From the NCBI GenBank assembly GCA_019416265.1, contig DXXQ01000070.1, positions 1-19,514 on the forward strand: 19,514 nucleotides of DNA, read 5' to 3'. Position numbers and translations under genes: made by a program. The notes beneath the pieces were generated by a model, which saw only the letters and a list, made by a program, of their open reading frames with translations, made no database searches and had not been told where the DNA came from. Every line of letters begins with the position of its first letter. Position 1 is the stretch's first letter. The stretch is from Clostridiales bacterium (GTDB lineage: Bacteria; Bacillota; Clostridia; Lachnospirales; Lachnospiraceae). Below, one piece after another: positions 7,101-15,594 of the stretch.

Positions 7101-7553
7101 TTACCATCCCCGGCTCATGGTGCTGTTGTGGTATTTTGAAGAGCAGGTCACATCCTCTCCAAACCATGCGGGAGGCTGATAGGCATCTGCCTCCTCCACA
7201 GAAGCAAATTCCACTTCGGCGAGAAAAACGCCGTCATATACGCCGTGGAAAACGTCCAGCTCAATGGTGAGCCCGTTTTTTTCGGGGATGAGATAACGAG
7301 TCTTGGAAATCAGAATACCGTCAGCTTTGGGCTTTAAATGTTCATAGGCTTCCCTGTTCAGCGGAAGATTATATTCTTCTCTGGCAAGGAGGCCTTTTGA
7401 TTTGTAGGTCAGATAATAAGAATCGTCCTGACGGCGGATGCGCACCACAGGATCTGTGCAGAGATATCCCTGCTGGATTTCATGTTTGTCAAAAGAAGCA
7501 AGGTCTGCAGGCAGGTTTTCTTTTGTAATGAGAAATTTGCGTTCAATTTCCAT
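7101..7553 (-). CDS. CYTH-domain protein, probable triphosphate tunnel metalloenzyme
   Basis: 150 residues from MEIERKFLIT. The ExExK motif (Glu2, Glu4, Lys6) that opens the CYTH tunnel fold is complete, followed by the charged strands VRIRRQ, YLTYKSKG, IELDVFHG and LAEVEF that line the tunnel. Small bacterial members often hydrolyse inorganic triphosphate; some act on other polyphosphates, so the substrate is not certain. The ATG at 7551-7553 has GGAGG 8 bases ahead; the GTG at 7562 lies next to that site and is not the likely start. It is monocistronic, on the opposite strand to its neighbours, with no strong promoter that I could assign. Confidence 0.85.
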   Translation of the reverse strand: MEIERKFLITKENLPADLASFDKHEIQQGYLCTDPVVRIRRQDDSYYLTYKSKGLLAREEYNLPLNREAYEHLKPKADGILISKTRYLIPEKNGLTIELDVFHGVYDGVFLAEVEFASVEEADAYQPPAWFGEDVTCSSKYHNSTMSRGW

Positions 7554-7658
7554 GAAAAACACCTCCGTTTTTTTGTGGTATACCGTTTTTGAAAGAACGG
7601 GACTTTTTATGCGTCTGTTTTACCATTGCACAAGATAAACAACAGTATACTCTCCCCG

Positions 7659-7687
7659 TTGTAAAAAAGAAAGCGAAATGCTATAAT
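7659..7687 (+). promoter_or_regulatory. Promoter of the DJ-1 family gene
   Basis: TTGTAA (7659-7664), a 17-base spacer and TATAAT (7682-7687), with TG at 7679-7680 giving an extended -10 (TGCTATAAT). The leader to the ATG at 7727 is about 35 bases and contains AAGGAGG. Confidence 0.78.
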
Positions 7688-7726
7688 ATCCGTAATGATT
7701 TTGAAGGAAAACAAGGAGGAAAATTC

Positions 7727-8278
7727 ATGAGTAAGGTATATATTTTTCTGGCAGACGGTTTTGAGGATATTGAAGGCCTGACAGTGGTGGACCTGATGAG
7801 ACGGGCGCAGATCGATATCAGGACTGTTTCCATTAAGGATACAAAGGAAGTCACCACATCCCGCGGAATTACCCTCTTTACAGACCTGACCTTTGCAGAG
7901 GCAGATTATGAAGACGCAGATATGCTGGTGCTTCCGGGAGGAATGCCGGGAACCATCCATCTTGGAGACTACAGGCCGCTGACAGAGCTTTTGACAGCAT
8001 ATTATGAAAAAGGGGGAAAAATTGCCGCTATCTGTGCAGCTCCCAGTGTTTTTGCGAAGCTCGGCTTCCTGAAGAACAGAAAAGCTACTTCCTATCCCTC
8101 CTGTCTGGACGGTCTGGAAGTGGGAGAACTGAGTGAAGAGCCCGTTGTAGTAGACGGAAATGTGACCACAAGCCGCGGACTGGGAACCGCAATTGATTTC
8201 TCCCTTTCCCTCATTGCCCAGCTTCTGGGAGAGGAAACAGCGGGAAAAATTGCAGAATCCGTGATTTACAACAGATAA
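7727..8278 (+). CDS. DJ-1/PfpI (YajL-like) family protein
   Basis: 183 residues from MSKVYIFLAD; the frame opens at 7589, but the ATG at 7727 has AAGGAGG 7 bases upstream. It shows the DJ-1 fold pattern: GFEDIE with Glu16 matching the conserved Glu next to the active site, LVLPGGMPG, and the nucleophile elbow AAICAAPSVF with Cys103. The length matches YajL/DJ-1 subfamily proteins (~190). Proposed activities in this family include chaperone, oxidative-stress and glyoxalase or deglycase functions, several of them debated, so no specific activity is claimed. It stands alone with its own promoter, between the CYTH gene and tig. Confidence 0.9.
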   Translation: MSKVYIFLADGFEDIEGLTVVDLMRRAQIDIRTVSIKDTKEVTTSRGITLFTDLTFAEADYEDADMLVLPGGMPGTIHLGDYRPLTELLTAYYEKGGKIAAICAAPSVFAKLGFLKNRKATSYPSCLDGLEVGELSEEPVVVDGNVTTSRGLGTAIDFSLSLIAQLLGEETAGKIAESVIYNR

Positions 8279-8335
8279 AACCTGAAAAAACCGCGTATTT
8301 CTGACGAAAAAACACTGGCGTTTTCACTTATTTTG

Positions 8336-8344
8336 TGATATACT
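8336..8344 (+). promoter_or_regulatory. Candidate extended -10 promoter for tig-clpP
   Basis: TGATATACT reads as an extended -10 (TG, one base, TATACT). The -35 region near 8316-8321 is poor. The leader to the ATG at 8443 would be about 90 bases and contains a small inverted repeat TTGCG/CGCAA (8370-8381). I found no CtsR direct repeat or CIRCE element in the 164 bases before tig. Confidence 0.45.
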
Positions 8345-8442
8345 TCTGCAATGACTGTAAAACCTTTGATTGCGGTCGCAAATAAAAGTGTTAAAAAATA
8401 TATTATCACATATACCCTGAAAATTAAGGAGGAACATCTAAA

Positions 8443-9729
8443 ATGAGTTTACAGGTGGAAAAATTAGAAAAAAACATGGCGAAACTTACAATCGAAGTTT
8501 CCGCTGAAGATTTAGAAAAGGCAATGCAGAACGCATACCAGAAAGCAAAAGGAAAAATTTCCATTCCTGGATTCCGTAAAGGTAAAGCGCCAAGAAAAAT
8601 GATCGAGCAGATGTACGGCAAGGGAATCTTCCTTGAAGACGCTGCAAACGCTCTGATCCCGGAACACTACAGCAAAGCATTAGCTGAGTGCGATCTTGAG
8701 ATCGTTTCCCAGCCTGAGATCGACGTAACACAGGCAGAGCCTGGCAAAGCTTTCATCTTTACAGCAGAGGTTGCAGTGAAACCGGAAGTTACTTTAGGCG
8801 AGTACAAAGGTGTAGAAGTTGCTAAAACAGACGTAGTTGTAACAGACGAGGATGTTGACGCAGAAGTTAAGAAAGAGCAGGAGAAAAACTCCAGAACAAT
8901 CGCAGTAGAAGACCGCGCAGCTCAGATGGGCGACGTTGTGACAATCGACTTCGAAGGTTCTGTAGACGGTGTTCCTTTTGACGGCGGTCAGGCAACAGAG
9001 TATCCTCTGACACTTGGTTCCCATACTTTCATTCCGGGATTCGAAGATCAGTTAGTAGGTGCGGAATTAGGTTCTGACGTAGACGTTAAGGTTACTTTCC
9101 CGGCTGAATACCAGGCAAAAGAGCTTGCAGGCAAAGAAGCGATCTTCAGATGTGCAGTTAAGAAGATCGAAGCAAAAGAGCTTCCTGAGCTTGACGATGA
9201 TTTCGCAAAAGACGTTTCTGAATTCGATACTCTTGCTGAGTACAAAGAAAACGTTAAGAAAGGTCTTGTAGAAAAGAAAGAGGCAGAGGCTCTCAGAGCA
9301 AAAGAAGACGCTGCAATCGATAAAGTGATCGAAGGCGCACAGATGGATATTCCGGAAGCAATGATCAAATCTCAGTGCTCCCAGATGCTTGACGACTTTG
9401 CAAGAAGAATGCAGTCTCAGGGATTATCCATGGAGCAGTACTTCCAGTTCACAGGCATGACTGCTGAGAAGATGATGGAAGACATGAAACCTCAGGCTCT
9501 TAAGAGAATCCAGACAAGACTGGTTCTTGAAAAAGTTGCTGAAGTTGAAAACATCCAGCCAAGTGAAGACGAAGTAAACGCTGAAATCGCAAAAATGGCA
9601 GAAGTATATAAGATGGAAGCTGACAAATTAAAAGAGCTTCTCGGCGACCGCGAATTAGAGCAGATGAAGAAAGATATGGCTGTACAGAAAGCCGTAACTC
9701 TGGTTGCTGAGGCAGCAAAAGAGGTTTAA
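8443..9729 (+). CDS. tig: Trigger factor, ribosome-associated chaperone and peptidyl-prolyl isomerase
   Basis: 428 residues, usual family length. The N-terminal ribosome-binding domain carries the signature GFRKGKAP at residues 43-50, which docks on ribosomal protein L23. The middle FKBP-like isomerase domain runs roughly 150-245 (GDVVTIDFEG, FIPGFEDQLVG). The C-terminal half is the helical chaperone cavity. AAGGAGG lies 9 bases before the ATG. Codon choice (many gtt, gca, aaa and gac codons) looks like that of a highly expressed gene. It is followed after only 36 bases by clpP with no terminator, so the two are co-transcribed, coupling nascent-chain folding with proteolysis. Confidence 0.97.
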   Translation: MSLQVEKLEKNMAKLTIEVSAEDLEKAMQNAYQKAKGKISIPGFRKGKAPRKMIEQMYGKGIFLEDAANALIPEHYSKALAECDLEIVSQPEIDVTQAEPGKAFIFTAEVAVKPEVTLGEYKGVEVAKTDVVVTDEDVDAEVKKEQEKNSRTIAVEDRAAQMGDVVTIDFEGSVDGVPFDGGQATEYPLTLGSHTFIPGFEDQLVGAELGSDVDVKVTFPAEYQAKELAGKEAIFRCAVKKIEAKELPELDDDFAKDVSEFDTLAEYKENVKKGLVEKKEAEALRAKEDAAIDKVIEGAQMDIPEAMIKSQCSQMLDDFARRMQSQGLSMEQYFQFTGMTAEKMMEDMKPQALKRIQTRLVLEKVAEVENIQPSEDEVNAEIAKMAEVYKMEADKLKELLGDRELEQMKKDMAVQKAVTLVAEAAKEV

Positions 9730-9765
9730 TCACTTCCTTTTGACATAGAAAATGGAGGCATGTAT

Positions 9766-10347
9766 ATGAGTTTAGTACCTTATGTCATTGAACAGACGAG
9801 CAGAGGGGAGAGAAGCTACGATATTTATTCAAGGCTTCTGAAAGACAGGATTATTTTTCTGGGCGAGGAAGTAAATGATGTGAGCGCAGGACTGATCGTT
9901 TCTCAGCTCCTTTTCCTTGAAGCAGAAGATCCTGGAAAGGATATTCAGTTATATATTAACAGTCCCGGCGGTTCCGTAACTGCGGGAATGGCGATTTATG
10001 ACACTATGCAGTATATCAAATGTGACGTTTCCACCATTTGTCTCGGAATGGCAGCCAGCATGGGTGCATTTCTTCTGGCAGGAGGTGCGAAGGGTAAGAG
10101 ATTTGCCCTTCCTCATTCCACGATCATGATCCACCAGCCGTCAGGCGGTGCGCAGGGTCAGGCAACTGAAATCCAGATCGTGGCAGATCATATCGCACAG
10201 ACTAAGAGAACTTTAAATGAATTATTGGCTGCAAATACCGGTCAGCCGATAGAGGTTGTTGAACGTGATACAGACCGTGACAACTATATGACCGCGGAAG
10301 AAGCGAAAGCATATGGACTGATCGACGGTGTTGTCATGCACAAATAA
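9766..10347 (+). CDS. clpP: ATP-dependent Clp protease proteolytic subunit
   Basis: Serine peptidase that forms the 14-subunit degradation chamber used by ClpX and other Clp ATPases. 193 residues from MSLVPYVIEQ. An ATG two codons earlier (9760) sits directly against the GGAGG ribosome site, so the second ATG at 9766 with 7-base spacing is preferred. The catalytic triad is visible as Ser98 in GMAASMG, His123 in MIHQP and Asp172 in DTDRDNYM, the same spacing as E. coli ClpP. SPGGSVTAG forms the substrate-binding strand and oxyanion region. It is the second gene of the tig-clpP unit and ends at a hairpin ahead of clpX. Confidence 0.98.
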   Translation: MSLVPYVIEQTSRGERSYDIYSRLLKDRIIFLGEEVNDVSAGLIVSQLLFLEAEDPGKDIQLYINSPGGSVTAGMAIYDTMQYIKCDVSTICLGMAASMGAFLLAGGAKGKRFALPHSTIMIHQPSGGAQGQATEIQIVADHIAQTKRTLNELLAANTGQPIEVVERDTDRDNYMTAEEAKAYGLIDGVVMHK

Positions 10348-10356
10348 CGAATGATA

Positions 10357-10392
10357 AGACTCCTGCGATCACGCAGGAGTCTGTCTTGATTT
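10357..10392 (+). terminator. Hairpin between clpP and clpX, weak terminator or attenuator
   Basis: 11-bp perfect stem (10357-10367 with 10372-10382) closed by a four-base loop ATCA. It is followed by TGTCTTGATTT, an interrupted T-run. The stem is strong and GC-rich but the tail is poor, so partial read-through from clpP into clpX is likely. Confidence 0.65.
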
Positions 10393-10417
10393 ATAGGAAA
10401 GGAATGGAAAATAATCC

Positions 10418-11734
10418 ATGGCAGAAAAGATAAGAGAGAGAGTCAGATGTTCTTTTTGTCATAAGACAGAGGACCAGGTGAGAAAGCTCATCGCAAATCC
10501 GGACGGAAATACTTTCATCTGTGATGAATGTATCGGAATCTGTTCGGAAATTATGGAAGAGGAACTCAATGCTTATAACAGAGAGGAACTGTTTGACTCA
10601 GACATAAATCTTCTGAAACCGGAAGAAATCCATGCAATTCTGGATGATTATGTAATCGGACAGGACGATGCGAAAAAGGCGCTTTCTGTAGCTGTTTACA
10701 ATCACTACAAGAGAGTTCTTGCATCCAGAAGTCTGGATGTGGAGCTGCAGAAAAGCAATATCCTTATGCTTGGACCGACCGGCTCCGGCAAGACCCTTCT
10801 TGCCCAGACCCTTGCGAGACTTCTGAATGTTCCTTTTGCCATTGCAGATGCGACAACCCTGACAGAAGCGGGTTATGTAGGAGAAGATGTGGAAAATATC
10901 CTTCTTAAGATCATCCAGGCAGCAGATTACGATATTGAGAGAGCTCAGTATGGTATCATCTATATTGACGAGATCGACAAGATCACCCGTAAATCCGAAA
11001 ATACATCTATTACCCGTGATGTATCCGGTGAGGGCGTACAGCAGGCTCTGCTGAAGATCATCGAGGGAACTGTGGCAAGCGTGCCGCCTCAGGGAGGCCG
11101 GAAGCACCCGCATCAGGAGTTTCTCCAAATCGATACCACAAATATTCTGTTTATCTGTGGCGGAGCTTTCGACGGAATTGAAAAGATCATCGAAAACAGA
11201 AAAGATACCAAATCCATTGGATTCGGCGCAGAGGTTACAGCAAAAGAAGAGCGTAAAATCGGAGAGCTCCTCAAAGATGTCATGCCGGAAGACTTTATTA
11301 AATTCGGCCTGATTCCGGAGTTCATCGGACGAGTTCCTGTTGTGGTAACTCTTGACGGACTGGATGAGAGCGCGCTGATCCGTATTCTCAAGGAGCCGAA
11401 AAACTCTCTGACAAAGCAGTATCATAAATTATTTGAGCTTGACGGCGTAGAGCTTGACTTCCAGGACGAGGCTCTGGAAGTGGTTGCCCGCAAATCTCTG
11501 GAGAGAAAGACAGGAGCCAGAGGACTGCGCGCCATTATGGAAACTTCTCTGATGGATCTGATGTATAAGACTCCGTCAGACGATACCATTCGTAAATGTG
11601 TAATTACAAAAGATGTTGTAGAAGGCACCGGTGAACCGGAAATCATCCGTGGAGAGGCGCCTGCACCGGAGAAAAGCGCCGGAAGCAGAAGGACATCCCG
11701 CTCCCGTAAAAAGGGAACACCGGAAACTGCCTGA
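10418..11734 (+). CDS. clpX: ATP-dependent Clp protease ATP-binding subunit ClpX
   Basis: AAA+ unfoldase that feeds substrates to ClpP. 438 residues. The N-terminal zinc-binding domain has Cys11, Cys14, Cys35 and Cys38. Walker A GPTGSGKT is at 119-126, Walker B IYIDEID at 181-187, and the ClpP-docking IGF loop at 267-269. GARGLRAIME marks the C-terminal small AAA+ domain with the sensor-2 arginine. The protein ends in a basic tail (SRRTSRSRKKG), variable in the family. The ribosome site GGAAAGGA is about 14 bases from the ATG, longer than usual, and no better in-frame start exists. It lies 70 bases behind clpP with a hairpin between, and 18 bases before lon. Confidence 0.98.
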   Translation: MAEKIRERVRCSFCHKTEDQVRKLIANPDGNTFICDECIGICSEIMEEELNAYNREELFDSDINLLKPEEIHAILDDYVIGQDDAKKALSVAVYNHYKRVLASRSLDVELQKSNILMLGPTGSGKTLLAQTLARLLNVPFAIADATTLTEAGYVGEDVENILLKIIQAADYDIERAQYGIIYIDEIDKITRKSENTSITRDVSGEGVQQALLKIIEGTVASVPPQGGRKHPHQEFLQIDTTNILFICGGAFDGIEKIIENRKDTKSIGFGAEVTAKEERKIGELLKDVMPEDFIKFGLIPEFIGRVPVVVTLDGLDESALIRILKEPKNSLTKQYHKLFELDGVELDFQDEALEVVARKSLERKTGARGLRAIMETSLMDLMYKTPSDDTIRKCVITKDVVEGTGEPEIIRGEAPAPEKSAGSRRTSRSRKKGTPETA

Positions 11735-11752
11735 TGAAGGGATGAGAAATAG

Positions 11753-14065
11753 ATGACAAATTCAACAAATGTGCTGCCTGCGATCGCCCTGAGAGGAACG
11801 ACGATTCTTCCGGAGATGATCGTCCACTTTGACGTAAGCCGGGAACGCTCTACCAAGGCAATTGAGGCTGCAATGCTTCATGACCAGAAAATTTTTCTGG
11901 TTACCCAGATCGATCCGGAGGTTGAGGTTCCGGGGATGGCGGATCTGTACCGCATCGGAACCGTTGCCTATGTGAAACAGGTAGTGAAGCTCCCGAACCA
12001 TCTCATTCGTGTACTGGTTGAGGGAACGGAACGGGCGGAGCTTCTCGGATTCCAGCAGGAATTTCCCTATATAAAAAGCGAGGTTTCTGTTTTTGAAAAA
12101 GAGAGCGCAGTTCTGCCTGAGCATGTACAGGAAGCCATGCACAGAGGGCTGAAGGGACTGTTTCACCGCTATGCTGCGGAGAGCGGAAAGATCAGCAAAG
12201 ATCTGGTGGCGCAGATTTTAAATATTGAGGATGTGGAAGAGCTGGTTGACCAGATTGCAGTAAACCTTCCTCTTTCCTATCAGAATAAGCAGAAGATCCT
12301 GGAGGCAATCTCCATTGAAGACCGCTACGAGGTATTAGGAGCGATCATCAGCAGCGAGATCGACATTATGCAGATCGGAAAGGATCTTCAGAAAAAAGTA
12401 AAAGCCCGCATTGACAAAAATCAAAGAGAATATATCTTAAGAGAACAGCTGAAACTGATCCGTGAGGAGCTGGGAGAAGAAAATACTGCAGACGATGCCG
12501 AGGAATTCCGCAGACAGCTGAAAAGTCTTCAGGCGTCCGATGAGGTAAAAGAAAAAATCAGCAAAGAGATCGACCGTTTCAAGGTGATGAACAATAATGC
12601 CTCCGAGAGTACAGTTCTCAGAGGCTACATCGAGACTTTGCTTTCCCTTCCCTGGGATAAACGCTCCCAGGATTCCGACGACCTCAAAGAGGCATGGAAG
12701 ATCCTTCAGGAAGGGCATTATGGCTTAAAAGACGTAAAAGAACGCATTATGGAGTTTTTATCTGTGCGTAAGCTTACAAATAAGGGAAAAAGCCCGATCC
12801 TTTGTCTGGTAGGGCCTCCGGGTACAGGAAAGACCTCCATTGCGAAATCTGTGGCAGAGGCAATGCATAAGAAATATGTGCGCATCTGTCTGGGGGGCGT
12901 CCGGGATGAAGCGGAGATCCGCGGTCACAGAAAGACCTATGTAGGCTCCATGCCGGGGCGGATCACCGCAGCTTTACAGCAGGCAGGGGTAAGTAATCCT
13001 CTTATGCTTCTCGACGAGATTGATAAGACGAGCAGCGATTATAAGGGAGATACCTCCTCTGCGCTTCTGGAGGTGCTGGATCCTGAGCAGAACGGCAAAT
13101 TTACAGACCATTATGTAGAGCTTCCCCAGGATCTTTCCGAGGTGCTTTTCATAGCGACTGCCAACGATGTGCAGGGAATTCCCCGTCCGCTTCTTGACCG
13201 TATGGAGCTGATCGAAATTTCCGGATATACGGAGAATGAGAAGGAGCATATTGCAAAAGAGCACCTGATTCCCAAGCAGATGGATGCCAACGGCATTGAA
13301 GAAGGCAGACTTGTGATCCAGAGCTCTGCTCTGAAAAAGATCATCAATAATTATACCAAGGAAGCCGGCGTGAGAAGTCTGGAACGAAGCATCGGACAGA
13401 TCTGCCGCAAGACTGCCCGCTCCATTATGGAGGAAGGCAAAGACAAGGTTACGGTTACAGTGAGAAACCTTTCCTCCTTCCTGGGCAAGGAACACTTTAA
13501 TTATCTGATGGCAAATAAGACAGATGAGATCGGAATCGCCAGAGGTCTTGCGTGGACGCAGGTGGGAGGCGATACCCTTCAGATCGAGGTTAACGTCATG
13601 CCGGGCAAGGGAGAGCTGATGCTCACCGGACAGCTGGGAGATGTGATGAAGGAATCTGCCCAGGCGGGAATCACCTATATCCGCTCTGTAGCGGCAGAAT
13701 ATGGAATCGCTCCGGAGTTTTTCCAGGAGAATGATATCCATGTACATATTCCGGAGGGGGCAGTGCCTAAAGACGGCCCGTCAGCCGGAATTACCATGGC
13801 GACAGCAATGCTTTCCGCCATTATCAAAAAGCCGGTGAGAGCAGATGTGGCTATGACAGGAGAGATCACGCTGAGAGGCCGTGTGCTTCCTATCGGAGGA
13901 CTGAAAGAGAAACTTCTGGCTGCCAAATATGCGAAAATTAAACAGGTGCTTGTACCTGTGGAAAATAAGCCGGATGTTGAGGAAATGGATAAAGAGATCA
14001 CCAGCGGACTTAAGATCTCCTACATGGAAACCATGGGAGAGGTTCTGAAAGAAGCGCTGGTATAA
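11753..14065 (+). CDS. lon: ATP-dependent Lon protease
   Basis: Single-chain AAA+ serine protease that degrades misfolded and regulatory proteins. 770 residues, normal for LonA. The N-terminal substrate-binding domain covers about 1-200 (LPAIALRGTTILP). The long helical linker runs to ~320. Walker A GPPGTGKT lies at 354-361 and Walker B LLDEIDK at 419-425. The protease domain has catalytic Ser677 in KDGPSAGI and Lys720 in GLKEKLL. The start is ATG with an AAGGG-type site about 11 bases upstream. It sits between clpX and engB in the order common in Firmicutes. No CIRCE or other heat-shock operator is visible in the 18-base gap, so it is probably transcribed with clpX. Confidence 0.98.
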   Translation: MTNSTNVLPAIALRGTTILPEMIVHFDVSRERSTKAIEAAMLHDQKIFLVTQIDPEVEVPGMADLYRIGTVAYVKQVVKLPNHLIRVLVEGTERAELLGFQQEFPYIKSEVSVFEKESAVLPEHVQEAMHRGLKGLFHRYAAESGKISKDLVAQILNIEDVEELVDQIAVNLPLSYQNKQKILEAISIEDRYEVLGAIISSEIDIMQIGKDLQKKVKARIDKNQREYILREQLKLIREELGEENTADDAEEFRRQLKSLQASDEVKEKISKEIDRFKVMNNNASESTVLRGYIETLLSLPWDKRSQDSDDLKEAWKILQEGHYGLKDVKERIMEFLSVRKLTNKGKSPILCLVGPPGTGKTSIAKSVAEAMHKKYVRICLGGVRDEAEIRGHRKTYVGSMPGRITAALQQAGVSNPLMLLDEIDKTSSDYKGDTSSALLEVLDPEQNGKFTDHYVELPQDLSEVLFIATANDVQGIPRPLLDRMELIEISGYTENEKEHIAKEHLIPKQMDANGIEEGRLVIQSSALKKIINNYTKEAGVRSLERSIGQICRKTARSIMEEGKDKVTVTVRNLSSFLGKEHFNYLMANKTDEIGIARGLAWTQVGGDTLQIEVNVMPGKGELMLTGQLGDVMKESAQAGITYIRSVAAEYGIAPEFFQENDIHVHIPEGAVPKDGPSAGITMATAMLSAIIKKPVRADVAMTGEITLRGRVLPIGGLKEKLLAAKYAKIKQVLVPVENKPDVEEMDKEITSGLKISYMETMGEVLKEALV

Positions 14066-14119
14066 GAAGGTCTGGCTGACTGGCCGGATAAACCGTACAT
14101 CGACAAAGCGAGGAAACCG

Positions 14120-14734
14120 ATGGTTATAAAGAATGTATCACTGGATATCGTCTGCGGTATCACGAGTAAGCTTCCGGACACAGGACGTCCGGAGGTGGCT
14201 TTTGCCGGAAAATCCAATGTGGGAAAATCTTCCCTCATCAATGCGCTGATGAACCGAAAGGCACTTGCCCGTACCAGCGCCCAGCCGGGAAAGACTCAGA
14301 CAATCAATTTTTACAATATTAATGAGGCCATGTATCTGGTAGACCTTCCGGGCTATGGATATGCAAAGGTGTCTCAGCAGGAAAAAGAAAAATGGGGCAA
14401 AATGATCGAGCGCTATCTTCATACATCCAAGATGCTGAAGGCGGTTTTTCTGCTCATTGACATCCGTCATGAACCTTCCGCCAATGACAAGATGATGTAT
14501 GACTGGATCCTGCAAAACGGCTATGAACCGATTATAATTGCAACAAAGCTGGACAAGCTCAAACGCAGCCAGGTCCAGAAAAATATAAAGGCGATCAAAG
14601 AGGGGCTGAAGCTTCGCAAAGATGGAATCCTCATCCCGTTTTCGTCTGAAACGAAACAGGGACGGGAAGAAATCTGGGCGCTGATCGACGAACTGACCGG
14701 ACTGGCAGTTACCGAAGAGGCTCCTGCAGAATAA
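14120..14734 (+). CDS. engB: Ribosome biogenesis GTPase YsxC/EngB
   Basis: TRAFAC-class GTPase needed for assembly of the large ribosomal subunit in many bacteria. 204 residues. G1 GKSNVGKSS at 30-38, G2 Thr61 within GKTQTINF, G3 DLPGYG at 75-80, G4 TKLD at 142-145, and a G5-like FSS near 174. GAGG lies 6-7 bases before the ATG. It follows lon by 54 bases and precedes ecfA1 by 14 bases with no terminator, joining the protease genes to the transporter module on one likely transcript. The lon-engB order is widely conserved in Firmicutes. Confidence 0.97.
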   Translation: MVIKNVSLDIVCGITSKLPDTGRPEVAFAGKSNVGKSSLINALMNRKALARTSAQPGKTQTINFYNINEAMYLVDLPGYGYAKVSQQEKEKWGKMIERYLHTSKMLKAVFLLIDIRHEPSANDKMMYDWILQNGYEPIIIATKLDKLKRSQVQKNIKAIKEGLKLRKDGILIPFSSETKQGREEIWALIDELTGLAVTEEAPAE

Positions 14735-14748
14735 CAGAGGACAAAAAC

Positions 14749-15594
14749 ATGGGAATTATCAAAGCATTCAAGCTGGGATTTGACTATCTCAAGTACGACG
14801 AAGACGGCAACGTGCAGGATACGCAGCGCGCTGTCAACAATGTAGACCTGGACATTGAAGCAGGACAATTCGTGGCGATTCTGGGACATAACGGAAGCGG
14901 GAAATCCACTCTGGCGAAGCATCTGAACGCGCTTTTGCTCCCATCGGAGGGAACCCTTTGGGTGGACGACATGGATACTTCCGGTGAACCGGAGCTGTGG
15001 AAAATCCGCCAGAAGGCGGGAATGGTCTTTCAGAATCCGGATAACCAGATCATAGGAACTGTGGTGGAAGAGGATGTTGGCTTCGGGCCGGAAAATATGG
15101 GAGTACCTACAGAAAAAATCTGGAAGCGTGTAGAGGAAAGTCTGCGTAAAACAGGGATGACGGCTTACCGCCACCATTCTCCCAACAAGCTTTCCGGCGG
15201 ACAGAAACAGAGGGTTGCCATTGCCGGAGTGATGGCGATGCGGCCCAAATGTATTGTACTTGACGAGCCCACCGCCATGCTGGATCCCAACGGGCGGAAA
15301 GAGGTTCTGGAGGCTGTGCGGGAATTAAACCGACAGGAAAACGTGACAGTTATTTTGATCACCCACTATATGGAAGAGGTTGTCCATGCAGACAGGGTAT
15401 ATGTGATGGACAGCGGAGAAGTGGTGATGCAGGGAACGCCGAAGGAGATTTTTTCCCAGGTGGACACCCTCAAAAAATACCGTCTGGATGTGCCCCAGGT
15501 AACGCTTCTTGCCCATGAGCTTCGCAGGGCCGGAGTGGATATCCCGGAGGGAATCCTGACTACAGAGGAATTGGTGAGTGCCTTATGTCAATAG
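14749..15594 (+). CDS. ecfA1: ECF transporter ATPase subunit A1
   Basis: ABC-type ATPase that energises uptake by energy-coupling factor (ECF) transporters of vitamins and trace metals. 281 residues. Walker A GHNGSGKST at 46-54, Q-loop Gln95, signature LSGGQKQR at 148-155, Walker B with catalytic Glu173 in LDEPTAMLDP, and switch His206 in LITHYMEE. A GAGG site precedes the ATG by 8 bases. It overlaps ecfA2 by 10 bases. With ecfA2 and ecfT it forms the shared module of group II ECF systems, in which separate S-components give substrate specificity. No S-component gene is in this window. Confidence 0.94.
   Translation: MGIIKAFKLGFDYLKYDEDGNVQDTQRAVNNVDLDIEAGQFVAILGHNGSGKSTLAKHLNALLLPSEGTLWVDDMDTSGEPELWKIRQKAGMVFQNPDNQIIGTVVEEDVGFGPENMGVPTEKIWKRVEESLRKTGMTAYRHHSPNKLSGGQKQRVAIAGVMAMRPKCIVLDEPTAMLDPNGRKEVLEAVRELNRQENVTVILITHYMEEVVHADRVYVMDSGEVVMQGTPKEIFSQVDTLKKYRLDVPQVTLLAHELRRAGVDIPEGILTTEELVSALCQ

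Noticed and set aside
7088..7150. Terminator between convergent proC and CYTH genes
   Set aside because: No inverted repeat followed by a T-tract was found on either strand in or near the 10-base gap.
7583..7611. CCGTT/AACGG hairpin followed by several Ts between the CYTH and DJ-1 genes
   Set aside because: No plus-strand gene ends just before it, the stem is short with a wobble pair, and it lies within the divergent promoter region.
8279..8325. GAAAA/TTTTC repeat as a terminator for the DJ-1 gene
   Set aside because: Only five A-T-rich pairs with mismatches inside; not stable enough to call.
10331..10359. TTGTCA with GATAAG as a possible clpX promoter
   Set aside because: The hexamers match poorly, overlap the clpP stop and would start transcription inside the hairpin.
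10598..11425. Minus-strand frame of 275 codons opposite clpX
   Set aside because: Fully antisense to clpX, with no recognisable domain or start signal.
12974..13747. Minus-strand frame of 257 codons opposite lon
   Set aside because: Antisense shadow of the lon coding sequence, with no family features.
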